This document shows positions 1-9,679 of a stretch of 64,000 nucleotides of DNA, piece by piece (the first letter of the stretch is position 1; every line of letters starts with the position of its first letter). The position numbers and the translations under genes were made by a program. The notes under the pieces are model-generated. The model made no database searches and had not been told where the DNA came from. It saw only the letters and a program-made list of their open reading frames with translations. Source of the DNA: Caballeronia sp. NK8 (GTDB taxonomy: Bacteria > Pseudomonadota > Gammaproteobacteria > Burkholderiales > Burkholderiaceae); NCBI RefSeq assembly GCF_018408855.1, contig NZ_AP024325.1, positions 806,001 to 870,000 of the forward strand. The letters are read 5' to 3'.

Positions 1-94
1 CAACTACGTCCGGAATCAACGCCAACACGCCAGCCACATCGCCACCGGCAAAGGCGGAATACGCTTTCTTCACCACGTCTATCGCATTGGGCAT
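1..94 (-). CDS. NTF2/SnoaL-like protein, N-terminal fragment
   Basis: This is the first 31 codons of a minus-strand gene that runs off the left edge of the window. The start ATG (94-92) is preceded by a strong Shine-Dalgarno GGAGG about 6 bases upstream. The visible peptide begins MPNAIDVVKKAYSAFAGGD and continues with VAGVLALIPDVV. This is the usual opening helix of small nuclear-transport-factor-2/SnoaL-like proteins, which often begin with a V-[KR]-x-A-Y-x-A-F-x-x-G-D pattern. No catalytic residue can be judged from so short a piece, so the family is an inference from the N-terminus and the function is unknown. Confidence 0.6.
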   Translation of the reverse strand, partial: MPNAIDVVKKAYSAFAGGDVAGVLALIPDVV

Positions 95-447
95 GTCAAC
101 CTCCGAGCGGCTGTCTCATCATTGAAGTGAGGCAACCCGGACCTGACGTCGGCGCTTTGCCCCTCGGAATCATAGAAGCTGCCAAAGCGCGATTCACGCT
201 GCACTGCGACGCATGAAACGAACAAGGTGAGGAGGACCAGGACAGAGCGAATCACGTACCGCGCCGTCCCAAAGCGGCCATTCGTACGGACGCGGACTTT
301 CAGCGCGTGCGACATTCGTAGCCTGCGCTCCCGCGTTGCCTCCTTAAGAAAAAGCGTGCAGACATGGCACGCGCAAGAGCCGGAGCATGAGAGGCAAGTC
401 TCCGCATGAGAGGGACGCACACGTACGCGATACGAGGAAGAACCCCC
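95..447. other. Intergenic region upstream of the FtsH-like gene
   Basis: About 350 bases separate the NTF2-like gene from the divergent FtsH-like protease gene and should hold both promoters. I see no convincing operator. A minus-strand frame starting at an ATG at 315 and ending at 79 would encode about 78 residues with one hydrophobic segment (YVIRSVLVLLTLFVSC). It overlaps the start of the NTF2-like gene and has no well-placed ribosome binding site, so I do not call it as a gene. Confidence 0.4.
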
Positions 448-2421
448 ATGAAACCGGGAAAAAATGGACTGTGGACTCGGCTGCGTCGCCGACGGCGACT
501 GCTCATCTCCGTCGTTGCGTTCGTCGCCGTACTGATCGCGATCGGCTCAGGCGTGCTGCGGCATCGCACGGCGGACCAGCATCGCGATCCGCTTCAGGCG
601 ACGAGCATCGTTTATCAGATGCGGCAGGATCCGTCGCAATGGGCACGCACGGAGAACGACGCTTCGCGCATGCTCACGGATATCCGCGAGAAGCGTGTGG
701 CCGCGATCGGCGTGACGCTCGACGCCATCCTCGTGTCTACAAAAAGCGGGCTGCGGTACTTCGTCAGCGACCGGTTCGCGGTGTTCTCGCAGTCGTTGCT
801 GCTCAATGCGATCAAGGGCGAAACTGCGCCGGACTACCAGATCGCGTGGCTTCCGAATGTGTCCATCGGCGCGCAGCCGGGCGTAGGCCCGCTGCTCGCC
901 TTCTTGCGTGATTCGTTCGTCATGCTGGTGTACGTGCTGATGCTGGCCCTTATGCTCTGGTACGTGCGCCGCGAGATGAAGGGTGACGCCACGCTGATCA
1001 CCGAGCCGCCCAACACGCGTTTCGACGACGTGATCGGCGCGGTCGAGGCAAAGGCCGCGCTCGAGGACATCAAGGCCTATCTGCGCGATCCAAAGTCGTT
1101 CACGAAGCTGGGCATCCGTCCACCCTGCGGCGTGCTGATGACTGGCGGCCCGGGGGTCGGCAAAACGCGGCTTGCGCAGGCGCTGGCGGGTGAGTGCGGC
1201 GCGAGCTTCATCGCGATCACGGGGAGCTTTTTCAGCGCGAAGTACTACGGCGTCGGCATTCAGAAGGTCAAGCATCTGTTCAAGACAGCGCGCAAGCATG
1301 GCCCGGTGGTGATCTTCATCGATGAAGCTGACGGGCTCGCCGCACGCACCAGCGGCGCGTCCGGTTCCGCCGACGCCGAAAGCAACCGCATCATCAATCA
1401 ACTGCTCGCGGAGATGGATGGCTTCGAGCAGAACGAAGGTGTGCTTCTCGTCGCTGCGACCAACTTCCCCGAGAATCTCGACGAAGCGCTCCGCCGTCCG
1501 GGCCGCTTCGATCGCATCGTGCCGGTGCGTCTGCCAGACGTATCGGATCGCGTGAAAATATTCGAGTATTACCTGGGCAAGCTGCCGTCGTGTTCGACGG
1601 ATATCGACTGCAATCAACTGGCGCGGCTGACGGTCGGTTTGTCGCCCGCCTCGCTGTCGATGATAGTCAACCAGGCCGGATTGATCGCGCGCAAGCAAGG
1701 CGCGGGCATGGTGTGCGCGGAGCATCTGCGCGAGGCGGTCAAAGTCGCGCGCATTGGCGACGTGAGTAGTGCGGAGAAGGCGCTCGATGCGGACGAAGTG
1801 CGTCGCGTCGGCGTACATGAAGCGGGGCATGGCATCGTCGCTGCGCTGCTGGGTGCCGGTGTACTGGAGGAATTGACGGTGCTGCCGCGCGGCGGGGCAT
1901 TGGGCATGGCGCTCATTACGAAGCCGCAGGACAAACACCTGTATCGCCGCAGCGAACTGGAAAAGGAACTGATGGTGCTGCTCGGCGGACGCAATGCGGA
2001 GTTGCTGGTGTTCGGCGAGGCATCGAGCGGCGCGGCGCAAGACTTGCAGGAAGCATCGCGCATCAGTCTGGAGATGGTGTCGCGGCTCGGCTTCGGCCGC
2101 GAAGGCAATCTGTTCAGTCTCGCCGCGCTACCGCGCGAGAGCGCCGCACGGCAACTCGACAATGCGATCGACCAGGCTAACGCGCTATTGAACGAGATGA
2201 ACGAGCGCTGCTTCGACCTGCTCGCGCGAAATGAATCGATTCTGTGCGATGTCGCTCTCGCGCTGACCAGGACCGAGACGGTGCCCGGCGCATATGTCTA
2301 TGATCTCATCCGCAAGAGCGGAGTCACGCAGTCGCCCGAGCTGGAAGCAGTGTATTTCAGTGCCGCGGCTGGCGAGCGGGCTGCCGGTGATTTTCGGGAC
2401 AACGATTTCAAACCGACGTAG
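448..2421 (+). CDS. FtsH-like membrane AAA+ zinc metalloprotease
   Basis: The 657-residue product has the full FtsH layout. A first membrane helix lies near residues 14-34, followed by a periplasmic FtsH-extracellular-like segment to about residue 145, and a second membrane helix ([15 protein letters not shown]). The AAA+ module carries Walker A GGPGVGKT (about 233-240), Walker [10 protein letters not shown] (about 288-296) and the second region of homology RRPGRFDR. The peptidase has the zinc motif HEAGH (457-461), and D532 in SGAAQDL matches the third zinc ligand of FtsH. It should degrade membrane or soluble proteins at the cytoplasmic face using ATP. The sequence is divergent: the pore loop reads YYGVG where housekeeping FtsH has FVGVG. 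It also stands alone, without the usual ftsJ/folP neighbours, so it is probably a paralogue and not the essential FtsH. I chose ATG 448, which has AGGA upstream, over an upstream in-frame ATG at 406. Confidence 0.85.
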   Translation: MKPGKNGLWTRLRRRRRLLISVVAFVAVLIAIGSGVLRHRTADQHRDPLQATSIVYQMRQDPSQWARTENDASRMLTDIREKRVAAIGVTLDAILVSTKSGLRYFVSDRFAVFSQSLLLNAIKGETAPDYQIAWLPNVSIGAQPGVGPLLAFLRDSFVMLVYVLMLALMLWYVRREMKGDATLITEPPNTRFDDVIGAVEAKAALEDIKAYLRDPKSFTKLGIRPPCGVLMTGGPGVGKTRLAQALAGECGASFIAITGSFFSAKYYGVGIQKVKHLFKTARKHGPVVIFIDEADGLAARTSGASGSADAESNRIINQLLAEMDGFEQNEGVLLVAATNFPENLDEALRRPGRFDRIVPVRLPDVSDRVKIFEYYLGKLPSCSTDIDCNQLARLTVGLSPASLSMIVNQAGLIARKQGAGMVCAEHLREAVKVARIGDVSSAEKALDADEVRRVGVHEAGHGIVAALLGAGVLEELTVLPRGGALGMALITKPQDKHLYRRSELEKELMVLLGGRNAELLVFGEASSGAAQDLQEASRISLEMVSRLGFGREGNLFSLAALPRESAARQLDNAIDQANALLNEMNERCFDLLARNESILCDVALALTRTETVPGAYVYDLIRKSGVTQSPELEAVYFSAAAGERAAGDFRDNDFKPT

Positions 2422-2509
2422 TCGTTGTGGGCGAGAACCAGGCGAAGCATTTTCCCGTCGATGCTATCGGCCACGCCCGGCATACGGATGCACTGTCCCC
2501 ACGACGTTG

Positions 2510-5500
2510 TCAGAATCTGTACTTGAGCCGGACCTGGCCGCCATTCTCAACCTCGTGCGCGGCAACGACCCCGTCGTACTCCAGACGCACATCGAGGCGC
2601 TTGGTCGTATACATCTCCACCCCGGCGGAGAACTTGCCTGCGACGTGTGCATTGCTGAGCGTATTGGTGAAGCTGCCGTAACCCGGGGCAGCGGCAAAGG
2701 ACGCGTCGGTCGTGTAGCTATTGCCTGCAATGAAGCTGACCCCGGCGCCGACATAGGCGTCGACCGTCGCTGAGCCGATCTGCGCACGCGTCCCGATCCG
2801 CAGATTCGGTGTGCCGGTCGCAATGACGCTGTTCGCGCTCTTCACCTTCAGGTTCAGTGCACCCGCACCGCTCTCCGTGTAGCCGGGGAGATTGACGTCG
2901 TTCAGATCGGCGTCGAGCGCCGGCTCCAGGTAGAAGCGGTCGAACGGGATCTGGTAGGCCGCGCGCAAGTGCAGTCCGAGCGTGTACGAATCGGGCGAGG
3001 CGGTCGCCACCGCGTTGGCGCCCGGGATGACGCGCGAGCTGTTCATCCAGCCGTAGCTGGCGTCCGCCGCACCGGTGAAAGTCCACGGCCCAACCTCGTG
3101 CTTCAGCGCGACGACGCCAAGAAGCGCATTGCCGTTGGCGCTCGTCAGGTTGTCGTTGCCGGTGAAGCGGTCGGTCTCGTAGCCAATGGCACCACCGAGG
3201 AACCAGCCGGGCTGCAGTTCGACCTGACCGCCGACCTTCATCGTCGAACCTTGCCAGCCGAAGCCCGGGAAGGACGCGTCGGCGCTGCGGTTTTCCCACA
3301 TGCCCGAGGCGCGGAACCACACGCAGGAGCCCTGCTTTCTCACGGTGGTGTCGTCATCGGCGAATACCGGGCAACTGAAGACGGAGCGCGCGAACGCCTG
3401 GCTCGCCTGGTAGCGCGCCGCAGCGATGCCGAGCAGTTCCTGACCGGAGACGGCGGTCAGCGTCTGCGCATAGCCCTGCGCGCTGCCGACGTTACCGAAG
3501 GCTCCGAAGATGGGTGCAAAGGCGGGATCGGCACTGTTCCACAGCCGGTCAAGGTTGGCTGCGACGCTCTGCTGTGTGGCCGAAGTACCCTTGCTCGCGC
3601 CCACGAAGTCCGCATCGGTCTTGATCGCGACGGTGTTGCCCTGCATCACTGGCGTGAAGCGGTAGACCGGCGTCGAGGTGCCCGCGAGCGTTGCATCGGG
3701 CTGGATTCCGCCGGCCGCCGCCAGTACGGTGCTCGTACTCTTCAGATAGCTCACCGGCTCGACCTGCACCTTGCCGGCAAGCGAGGCGGTACCGGTAACA
3801 TCGAGCACATCAGAACGTTTGTTGGCCGGATCGATCTGGACGTTCAGCGCGCCAGTCGGTCCCTGCACGAGATTGCCGGTGAGCACCGGCTTGCCGGTCG
3901 ACCCGGCGCCGCCGACTTTGAGCGTGCCTGCGTTGTTCACCGTGCCGCCTCCGACGTTCAGCGCGTCGGGTGTGGCGATCACGCCGCCGGCCAGATTGTT
4001 GACGACACTGGTGCCGCTGGGTCCGAGACTGATGTTGCCGGTGATGGTGCCGGTGTTGGTGAGATGGGTATTGTTCGCCGCGCCGTTCTCCGCCAGGATC
4101 GCATAGTGCCCGTTGGAGGTGGTGGTGATGGTGCCGGCGTTGGTGATCTGATTGTTGGTGCCGCCGAGCAGGTGGATTGCCGCCCCGTGCGACTTGAGGG
4201 CGGACTCCGAACCGCCCATTACCGACGAGCCGGCATCGACCGAGATCTGAATCGGGCCCGACGACTTGCCGTCACTCTGCGCGAGGATACCGTCCGAACC
4301 TGCGCCGAACGCACGGACGATGGAGCCGTTGGTCACCGCGACCGTCACCGCGTTGCCGGCGCCCGCACCACCTGCGGTGCCACGCGCCAGCACCTGCTGA
4401 GCCCCGCCGTCGACGTTATAGGCCTCGACCCCGCCGCCACCGCCGACCGACTGCGCGAAGATCGCCGGCGCAAAACTGCCGCTTGTCGAAATGAGCGCGC
4501 CGTTGACGCCAACGGATACCATGCCGCCGTTGCCGCTGTTCGCCTTGATGCCGAGGCCCGTGCCGGACTGGTACGACTGCACCTTCGACGGATCGCCGGC
4601 GAAGCCGCCGCCGCCGCCGATCGACTGCGCGATCACGCCATAAGCGCCGTCGGAGTCAGTTCCGATAAATCCGTATTTGACATTGACCGCGACGGGGCCG
4701 CCATCGCCGCCAGCGCCACCCGCCCCGCCGGTGCCGCCCGCGGGCAGATTGACCTGGCCGCCGACCACGAGACCGCCACCGCCGCCGATCGACTGGGCGA
4801 CCACGCCGTGCGCGTCGAGCCCCTGGGTATAGATGTTGCCGTTGACCGCGACATCGACTTTGCCGCCCTTGCCGGAGCTGCGGTTCTGACCGCCAAAGCT
4901 CAGTTGCATCCCGTAGATGTCGCCGAGCCGTCCCTGAGGATTCACGATGATTTTGGAGGGGTCGAACGTCTCATCGGAGCTCATCGTCGTCACGACACCG
5001 CCGCCGCCGCCGACACTCTGTGCGAGGACCCCGATGCTGTGTTTGCCTGTCGTCTGGATGCCGGTATCCATGCTGGTGTCGGACGTGCTCACGCTGACCG
5101 TGCCGCCGTCGCCGGCCCCGCCTCCGTTGCCGCCCACGGCGACGGACAGGCTTTTCAGCGAACCGCTGATGGCCCCCGCCAGCGCGCCGTTGCCGCCCCC
5201 GCCGCCCACGCTCTGGGCGTAAATGCCGAACGCTTCCACGCCCTGAGTCTGGATGGTGCCGCTCGTATCCTTCGTGACACTCACCGCGCCGCCCGAGCCG
5301 GCCGCGCCGCCGCTGCCGCCGACGGCGACCGCGGTTTGCACCTTCGAATCATTGTTCGCCTTGCCGGCCGAACTCGCCGCGCCGCCGCTGCCGCCTCCGC
5401 CGCCCACGCTCTGCGCGAAGATGCCGTGGGATTGCGCGCCGAAGGTGCCGATCGCGCCGGTGTCGGTGACGTTCACCGCGCCGCCCTGACCACCCGCGCC

Positions 5501-8500
5501 GCCGCTGCCGCCGACCGACACGCCGACGCTGATCTGGTTCGCGGTGCCCAGCGGGTTCGACCCGGGTTGCGGCTGCGCGAAGATCGCTTTCAGATCGGTA
5601 TAGGTCGCCTTGATTTTCTCGCCGAGCACGCCGACCTGGAGAATATTGTTGCCGAGGTTCTGCACATCCTGGTTCAGGCCAAGTCCCTGACCCAGAATGC
5701 CGAACATGGCCTGCGCATTGGAGATCGTGTCGAAGCCGCCGGCGCCGCCCGCGGTCGCGCCACCCTTGCCGCCCTTGCCACCGCCGCCGCCGACGCTTTG
5801 CGCGAACATGCCGGTCGAAGCCGTGCCGCGGGTGACGATGTTGCCATGGTTGATCGCGGTCACGGTATTGCCGTCGCCGCCGACACCGCCCTTGCCGCCG
5901 ACACCCACGGAGATGGCCAGCTTGCCAGCGGCCGCGGCCGCGGCGCCACCACCGCCGGCGCCGCCACCGCCGCCCACGCTCTGCGCGAACACGGCGTCCG
6001 CGCCATCGCCGCGCGTCGCGATCGCACCGTCGTTGGTCAGGCCGACCTTGCCGCCGGTTCCGCCCGTCCCCCCCGTTCCACCGACTGCGATCGTCGCGCT
6101 GAAGCTGGCTTTGGAGTCAGACGACGTTGCCGCCGCATCGCCCGCGCCGCCATTGCCGCCGCCCCCGCCGACCGACTGCGCGAGCACCCCGTAGGCGTCC
6201 TGGCCCAGGGTTGCGATCAGCCCCGAGTTGGCCAGATTGACGGCGCCTCCCGTGCCACCGCTACCGCCGCTGCCGCCGATCGCGACAGCGGCCGAAAGGG
6301 AAGCCCCCTTGGCGGCCGACCCGGAATAGGACGCGGCCGTTGCGTCGCCACCGGTGCCGCCGCCGCCGCCGACGGACTGCGCCGACACGCCGATCGCGCT
6401 ATCGCCCGCTGTGGTGATCAGACCGGAATTGTTGAGCGTGACATCGCCGCCGGTGTTGCCGGTCCCGCCCGTGCCGCCGATCGCGACACTGACGCTGATC
6501 GCGGGAACATTGGGGCTGGGCGAAAGCGCAACGGCACGCGCCGTGGCGCTGCCGCCGGAGCCGCCGCCACCGCCGATGCTTTGCAGCAGGACTCCTTCGG
6601 CATCCGAACCATAGGTCGAGATCTGCCCAGTATTCGTCAGCGAAACTGCGCCCGCCTGACCGCCGCTGCCGCCTTGTCCGCCAATGGCAACAGCGCTCGA
6701 CATAGGGCCGCCGACAGTGAACGCGGTGGCGTTGCCGCCATTGCCGCCGCCGCCGCCAATGGACTGTGCCTTGATACCGGCGGCGTGGTCGCCGTAGGTC
6801 GTGACGAGTGCGCCGTTGTCGACCGTGACCTGGCCGCCCGAGCCGCCGCCGCGGGCATCCCCGCCGATCACCATGTTGATCAGCCCCCCGCCGGTCGACG
6901 TCGCGCTGCCGGCGTTGCCGCCGGCGCCACCGATGCTTTGCGCGAGTATCCCCGCGCCACCGCTTTGGTCGAGGCTGCCAAACACGCTGTTCTGGCCCAG
7001 CGTGAGTTTCACCGCGCCGCCATTGCCGCCCTGGCCGCCGTTGCCGCCGATCTCGAAACCCGCACCGACGGCGACTCCGCTGGCGTCGCCGCCGCTTCCT
7101 CCGCCACCGCCGATGCTCTGTGCGATCAGCGGGATACTACCTTCGCCCGATGTGCTGCCGGCCGTGACAAAGGCGTGGTCCGAGTTCACCGTGACCGCAC
7201 CGCCATCGCCGCCCGCGGCACCGCCACCGCCCGTGCCGGACAGCACGAAGCTGACACTACCGCCATTGCCCCCACCGCCGCCGATACTCTGCACCAGGGC
7301 GCCATGCGTATATGCGCCGTTCGTTTTGATTGTCGCCGTGTTCGTAGCGTCTCCAAGGGCCAGCGAAGCGCTCCCGCCAGCGCCTGCCTTACCACCATTG
7401 CCGCCTTCACCTACGATAGTGCCCTGGGCGCCGTCACCGACACCACCGGCGCCTCCATTGGCCTGCACCAGCACCCCCTCGCCCCCGATCAACCCGGCAG
7501 CAGACTGCCCTGCCGGAACATTCGCGGTGTAATCGATGGAGCCAAGGACGGTGGCGCTCGCGCTGCCCGCATTCCCACCGTTGCCGCCCGCACCACCCTC
7601 ATTGCGGATGTTGCCGTCGATGGCAGTGCCACCTTCCCCGCCCGCTCCGCCATTCGCCTTGGCGGTTACGCCGCTGCCCGGCTGATTTCGACTGTCCACC
7701 GGCTGCATCTGATCGGAGAAAACGATCTGGCCGCCGCTGCCGAGTTCCGCGCTGGCTGTGCCGCCGTTTCCTCCGTTGCCGCCGGTCCCGCCAAAACTGC
7801 CGCTTCCACCGAACGCGCCACCAGCGTAGCCGCCCTTACCGCCATCGGCATCAGCCTGCATCGGAAAGATCTGGCCTATAGGGGTGCTGGCGGTCAGACT
7901 GCCGTTCTGATACGCAAGTGTCGCGATACCTCCGGCGCCGCCATCGCCGCCCTTGCCTCCATGGCCTTCCACGAGAAGATCACCCGGAGTGGGCGAGTTG
8001 CCACCTTCCCCGCCGCTCCCGCCGAGGGCGGACGCTCGCAGGCCGACGCCATAGAACTGAATATTGCCGGAGGCGTTGAGCGCTGCCTGACCACCCCGCC
8101 CCCCTGCTCCCCCGTTGCCGCCATAGAGCGGCTGTCTGCCTTGGGCGTTGGACACGGCACCCGCTCCGCCGGTACCACCATTGGCTTCCACGTCGAGTGC
8201 GACTTCCGGAAGGACACCTTTCGAGTCGGGACCAACCGTGCCGCTGAACTGCACGGAGACCGTGCCGCCATGGCCACCCGCTCCGCCGTCTCCCGTGTGG
8301 GCGGAGCCATTGTCGTCATACCCGCCCTGTCCGCCGGCACCACCGTCACCACCGTTGACGGACCATCCCGCTCCCATCGTCGGGCTGATGAAGGTCGGCG
8401 CGAAGCCCCCCTTAACCGTAATTCCGCTGTTGACGCTGTTAAAGGAACCACCCGACTGGCCAGCGAAGCCATCCTGGCCCTTTCCGTCCCAGGAGCCGTC

Positions 8501-8806
8501 GTCAGCGCCTTTGCATCCCCTTTGCCCCGAGGCGTTCAGGTAATACTGGGGCAGCGGCGCTGCGCCAAACGACTGATTGGAGAAGTTGGTCTGCGCCGGC
8601 GCCGCAGGAAGCGCGGGGTTGGCGCTGCTGTTGCACTGGGCGCGCGCCGCGACCGGAACCAGCAGCGTAGCAAGCGACGCCACGGCCAACGCAACCACCG
8701 TCCGACGCCTGGCCCCGCAGCCATTCTCTACAGAAAGCGCCGATGTCACTGCCCGCGCAGACTCACAATTCGATGAATGCTTGAATATGTACACGATCTT
8801 CCCCAA
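2510..8806 (-). CDS. Giant Gly-rich type V autotransporter (adhesin-like)
   Basis: The frame encodes about 2,098 residues. An extended N-terminus is followed by a signal peptide with the hydrophobic core VVALAVASLATLLVP and a cleavage site near VAARA. The passenger contains 15 degenerate copies of AQS[IV]GGGGG spaced roughly 50-70 residues apart within beta-helix-like sequence. The last 300 or so residues form an autotransporter beta-barrel that ends in the outer-membrane signature RLKYRF, with a terminal Phe. The protein should be exported by Sec, inserted in the outer membrane and display its passenger at the surface, probably for adhesion or aggregation. Substrate and cleavage are unknown. 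The start is uncertain: the longest frame begins with TTG (8806), a GTG lies four codons downstream, and no ATG exists before the signal peptide. The first residues (KIVYIFKHSS) only loosely resemble the extended signal peptide region of large autotransporters. The gene is monocistronic and converges with the FtsH-like gene. Confidence 0.88.
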   Translation of the reverse strand: MGKIVYIFKHSSNCESARAVTSALSVENGCGARRRTVVALAVASLATLLVPVAARAQCNSSANPALPAAPAQTNFSNQSFGAAPLPQYYLNASGQRGCKGADDGSWDGKGQDGFAGQSGGSFNSVNSGITVKGGFAPTFISPTMGAGWSVNGGDGGAGGQGGYDDNGSAHTGDGGAGGHGGTVSVQFSGTVGPDSKGVLPEVALDVEANGGTGGAGAVSNAQGRQPLYGGNGGAGGRGGQAALNASGNIQFYGVGLRASALGGSGGEGGNSPTPGDLLVEGHGGKGGDGGAGGIATLAYQNGSLTASTPIGQIFPMQADADGGKGGYAGGAFGGSGSFGGTGGNGGNGGTASAELGSGGQIVFSDQMQPVDSRNQPGSGVTAKANGGAGGEGGTAIDGNIRNEGGAGGNGGNAGSASATVLGSIDYTANVPAGQSAAGLIGGEGVLVQANGGAGGVGDGAQGTIVGEGGNGGKAGAGGSASLALGDATNTATIKTNGAYTHGALVQSIGGGGGNGGSVSFVLSGTGGGGAAGGDGGAVTVNSDHAFVTAGSTSGEGSIPLIAQSIGGGGGSGGDASGVAVGAGFEIGGNGGQGGNGGAVKLTLGQNSVFGSLDQSGGAGILAQSIGGAGGNAGSATSTGGGLINMVIGGDARGGGSGGQVTVDNGALVTTYGDHAAGIKAQSIGGGGGNGGNATAFTVGGPMSSAVAIGGQGGSGGQAGAVSLTNTGQISTYGSDAEGVLLQSIGGGGGSGGSATARAVALSPSPNVPAISVSVAIGGTGGTGNTGGDVTLNNSGLITTAGDSAIGVSAQSVGGGGGTGGDATAASYSGSAAKGASLSAAVAIGGSGGSGGTGGAVNLANSGLIATLGQDAYGVLAQSVGGGGGNGGAGDAAATSSDSKASFSATIAVGGTGGTGGTGGKVGLTNDGAIATRGDGADAVFAQSVGGGGGAGGGGAAAAAAGKLAISVGVGGKGGVGGDGNTVTAINHGNIVTRGTASTGMFAQSVGGGGGKGGKGGATAGGAGGFDTISNAQAMFGILGQGLGLNQDVQNLGNNILQVGVLGEKIKATYTDLKAIFAQPQPGSNPLGTANQISVGVSVGGSGGAGGQGGAVNVTDTGAIGTFGAQSHGIFAQSVGGGGGSGGAASSAGKANNDSKVQTAVAVGGSGGAAGSGGAVSVTKDTSGTIQTQGVEAFGIYAQSVGGGGGNGALAGAISGSLKSLSVAVGGNGGGAGDGGTVSVSTSDTSMDTGIQTTGKHSIGVLAQSVGGGGGVVTTMSSDETFDPSKIIVNPQGRLGDIYGMQLSFGGQNRSSGKGGKVDVAVNGNIYTQGLDAHGVVAQSIGGGGGLVVGGQVNLPAGGTGGAGGAGGDGGPVAVNVKYGFIGTDSDGAYGVIAQSIGGGGGFAGDPSKVQSYQSGTGLGIKANSGNGGMVSVGVNGALISTSGSFAPAIFAQSVGGGGGVEAYNVDGGAQQVLARGTAGGAGAGNAVTVAVTNGSIVRAFGAGSDGILAQSDGKSSGPIQISVDAGSSVMGGSESALKSHGAAIHLLGGTNNQITNAGTITTTSNGHYAILAENGAANNTHLTNTGTITGNISLGPSGTSVVNNLAGGVIATPDALNVGGGTVNNAGTLKVGGAGSTGKPVLTGNLVQGPTGALNVQIDPANKRSDVLDVTGTASLAGKVQVEPVSYLKSTSTVLAAAGGIQPDATLAGTSTPVYRFTPVMQGNTVAIKTDADFVGASKGTSATQQSVAANLDRLWNSADPAFAPIFGAFGNVGSAQGYAQTLTAVSGQELLGIAAARYQASQAFARSVFSCPVFADDDTTVRKQGSCVWFRASGMWENRSADASFPGFGWQGSTMKVGGQVELQPGWFLGGAIGYETDRFTGNDNLTSANGNALLGVVALKHEVGPWTFTGAADASYGWMNSSRVIPGANAVATASPDSYTLGLHLRAAYQIPFDRFYLEPALDADLNDVNLPGYTESGAGALNLKVKSANSVIATGTPNLRIGTRAQIGSATVDAYVGAGVSFIAGNSYTTDASFAAAPGYGSFTNTLSNAHVAGKFSAGVEMYTTKRLDVRLEYDGVVAAHEVENGGQVRLKYRF
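4422..7310 (-). repeat. Gly-rich passenger repeats of the autotransporter (15 copies)
   Basis: On the minus strand the motif AQS[IV]GGGGG followed by small residues is seen 15 times between these positions. One copy is altered to QSIGGAGG and the last copies lose the trailing Gly residues. Between motifs the sequence alternates short polar strands such as VAIGGTGGTG with segments like TTGDSAIGV, consistent with rungs of a beta-helix. At DNA level this gives CCGCCGCC-rich tracts on the plus strand, which are prone to slippage and recombination. Confidence 0.85.
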
Positions 8807-9679
8807 ACTGGTTGCAGTCCATTTAAAAAAGACATCGAATTTGTCTGCGAGTCGCGCAGAGAATGGTTTTTCTAGCGATTTAGATCGATCGAATAGACTC
8901 CGATTTCTGAGTGCTACGAATGACCGGAAGTCGGCACTGACAAGTGATTGCTACGAAATTGAGTCTCGCGCAGTGTGATTAATCTTTAAATCTGGTCAAA
9001 ACATGTCGGCCATATTTGAAACATCAGGCCGATGCACCAATGCACATTTAAAAAAACACCAATCACTTGCGCTTGGTTTTGATAGTGCTCGTGGTGAATT
9101 AGAAATCCATTAGTAGGATGGAACAACAGGTATCGCGAGCTGGGCTTTGTTCAATTGGCACCAGAGTTGAACCTTCAGCCCGGTTTCAGAACGGGGGATT
9201 TTCGTTCGAGGCGTGGCACTCGACGAAAGCCGGGCACGAGAAGAGCCGATCGCGAGGAAGCCATGAAGCAAACTCACCTGCCTGGAGTCGCCCATGAAAA
9301 GTGTTTTGGTGAAATGGTGCGGGCGTCATTAGATGATCCGCGACCGAAAGGGATCGCAGCCAGCGGGACTCAGTTCTTGACTGTGTTCCTATGGCCACCT
9401 TCGAGTTGGAGTAACGATGGAAAAGAAGAGCGGCGCTGCCTGAGAAATGCCCTCATCGAGATTGTGTGCATTCTTGGCGCAAGTGCTGGCGGGAAAGCTG
9501 CCGCTCGTTCTAATGAGTCAGTGATTAATATTGAGTTTCAGAGTTCAGATGTATGGACCGTCCGGGCATTAGCCAATATCGCCGTCGAGTCTTGCCGCAA
9601 CCGAATCGATGCCGCGACGAATGGTTCGTGACAATCACGCGACGTCAAAATAGCGACCGGTCCGGAGTACGACCACCGA
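8807..9679. other. AT-rich, gene-poor region upstream of the autotransporter
   Basis: About 870 bases lie between the autotransporter start and the deacetylase stop. Roughly 8815-9110 is clearly more AT-rich than the surroundings and presumably contains the autotransporter promoter; the string CATTTAAAAAA occurs twice (near 8820 and 9045). From 9110 to 9680 composition returns toward normal. A plus-strand frame (9155-9631, 158 codons, with an internal ATG at 9263 giving MKQTHLPGVAHEKC) has no recognisable family and no clear coding character. I treat it as unproven. Confidence 0.4.

Noticed and set aside
406..447. An earlier in-frame ATG for the FtsH-like gene
   Set aside because: It adds 14 residues that are not typical of FtsH N-termini, while ATG 448 has AGGA at good spacing.
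2969..8776. A plus-strand open frame of 1,935 codons opposite the autotransporter
   Set aside because: It is an antisense shadow created by the GC-rich Gly repeats (GGN codons read as NCC). The minus-strand frame has signal peptide, repeats and barrel; the plus-strand frame is Arg/Ala-rich without any domain.
9155..9631. A 158-codon plus-strand frame in the gap before the deacetylase
   Set aside because: No family recognised, no clear ribosome binding site at its first start, and mixed composition. It remains possible but is not supported.
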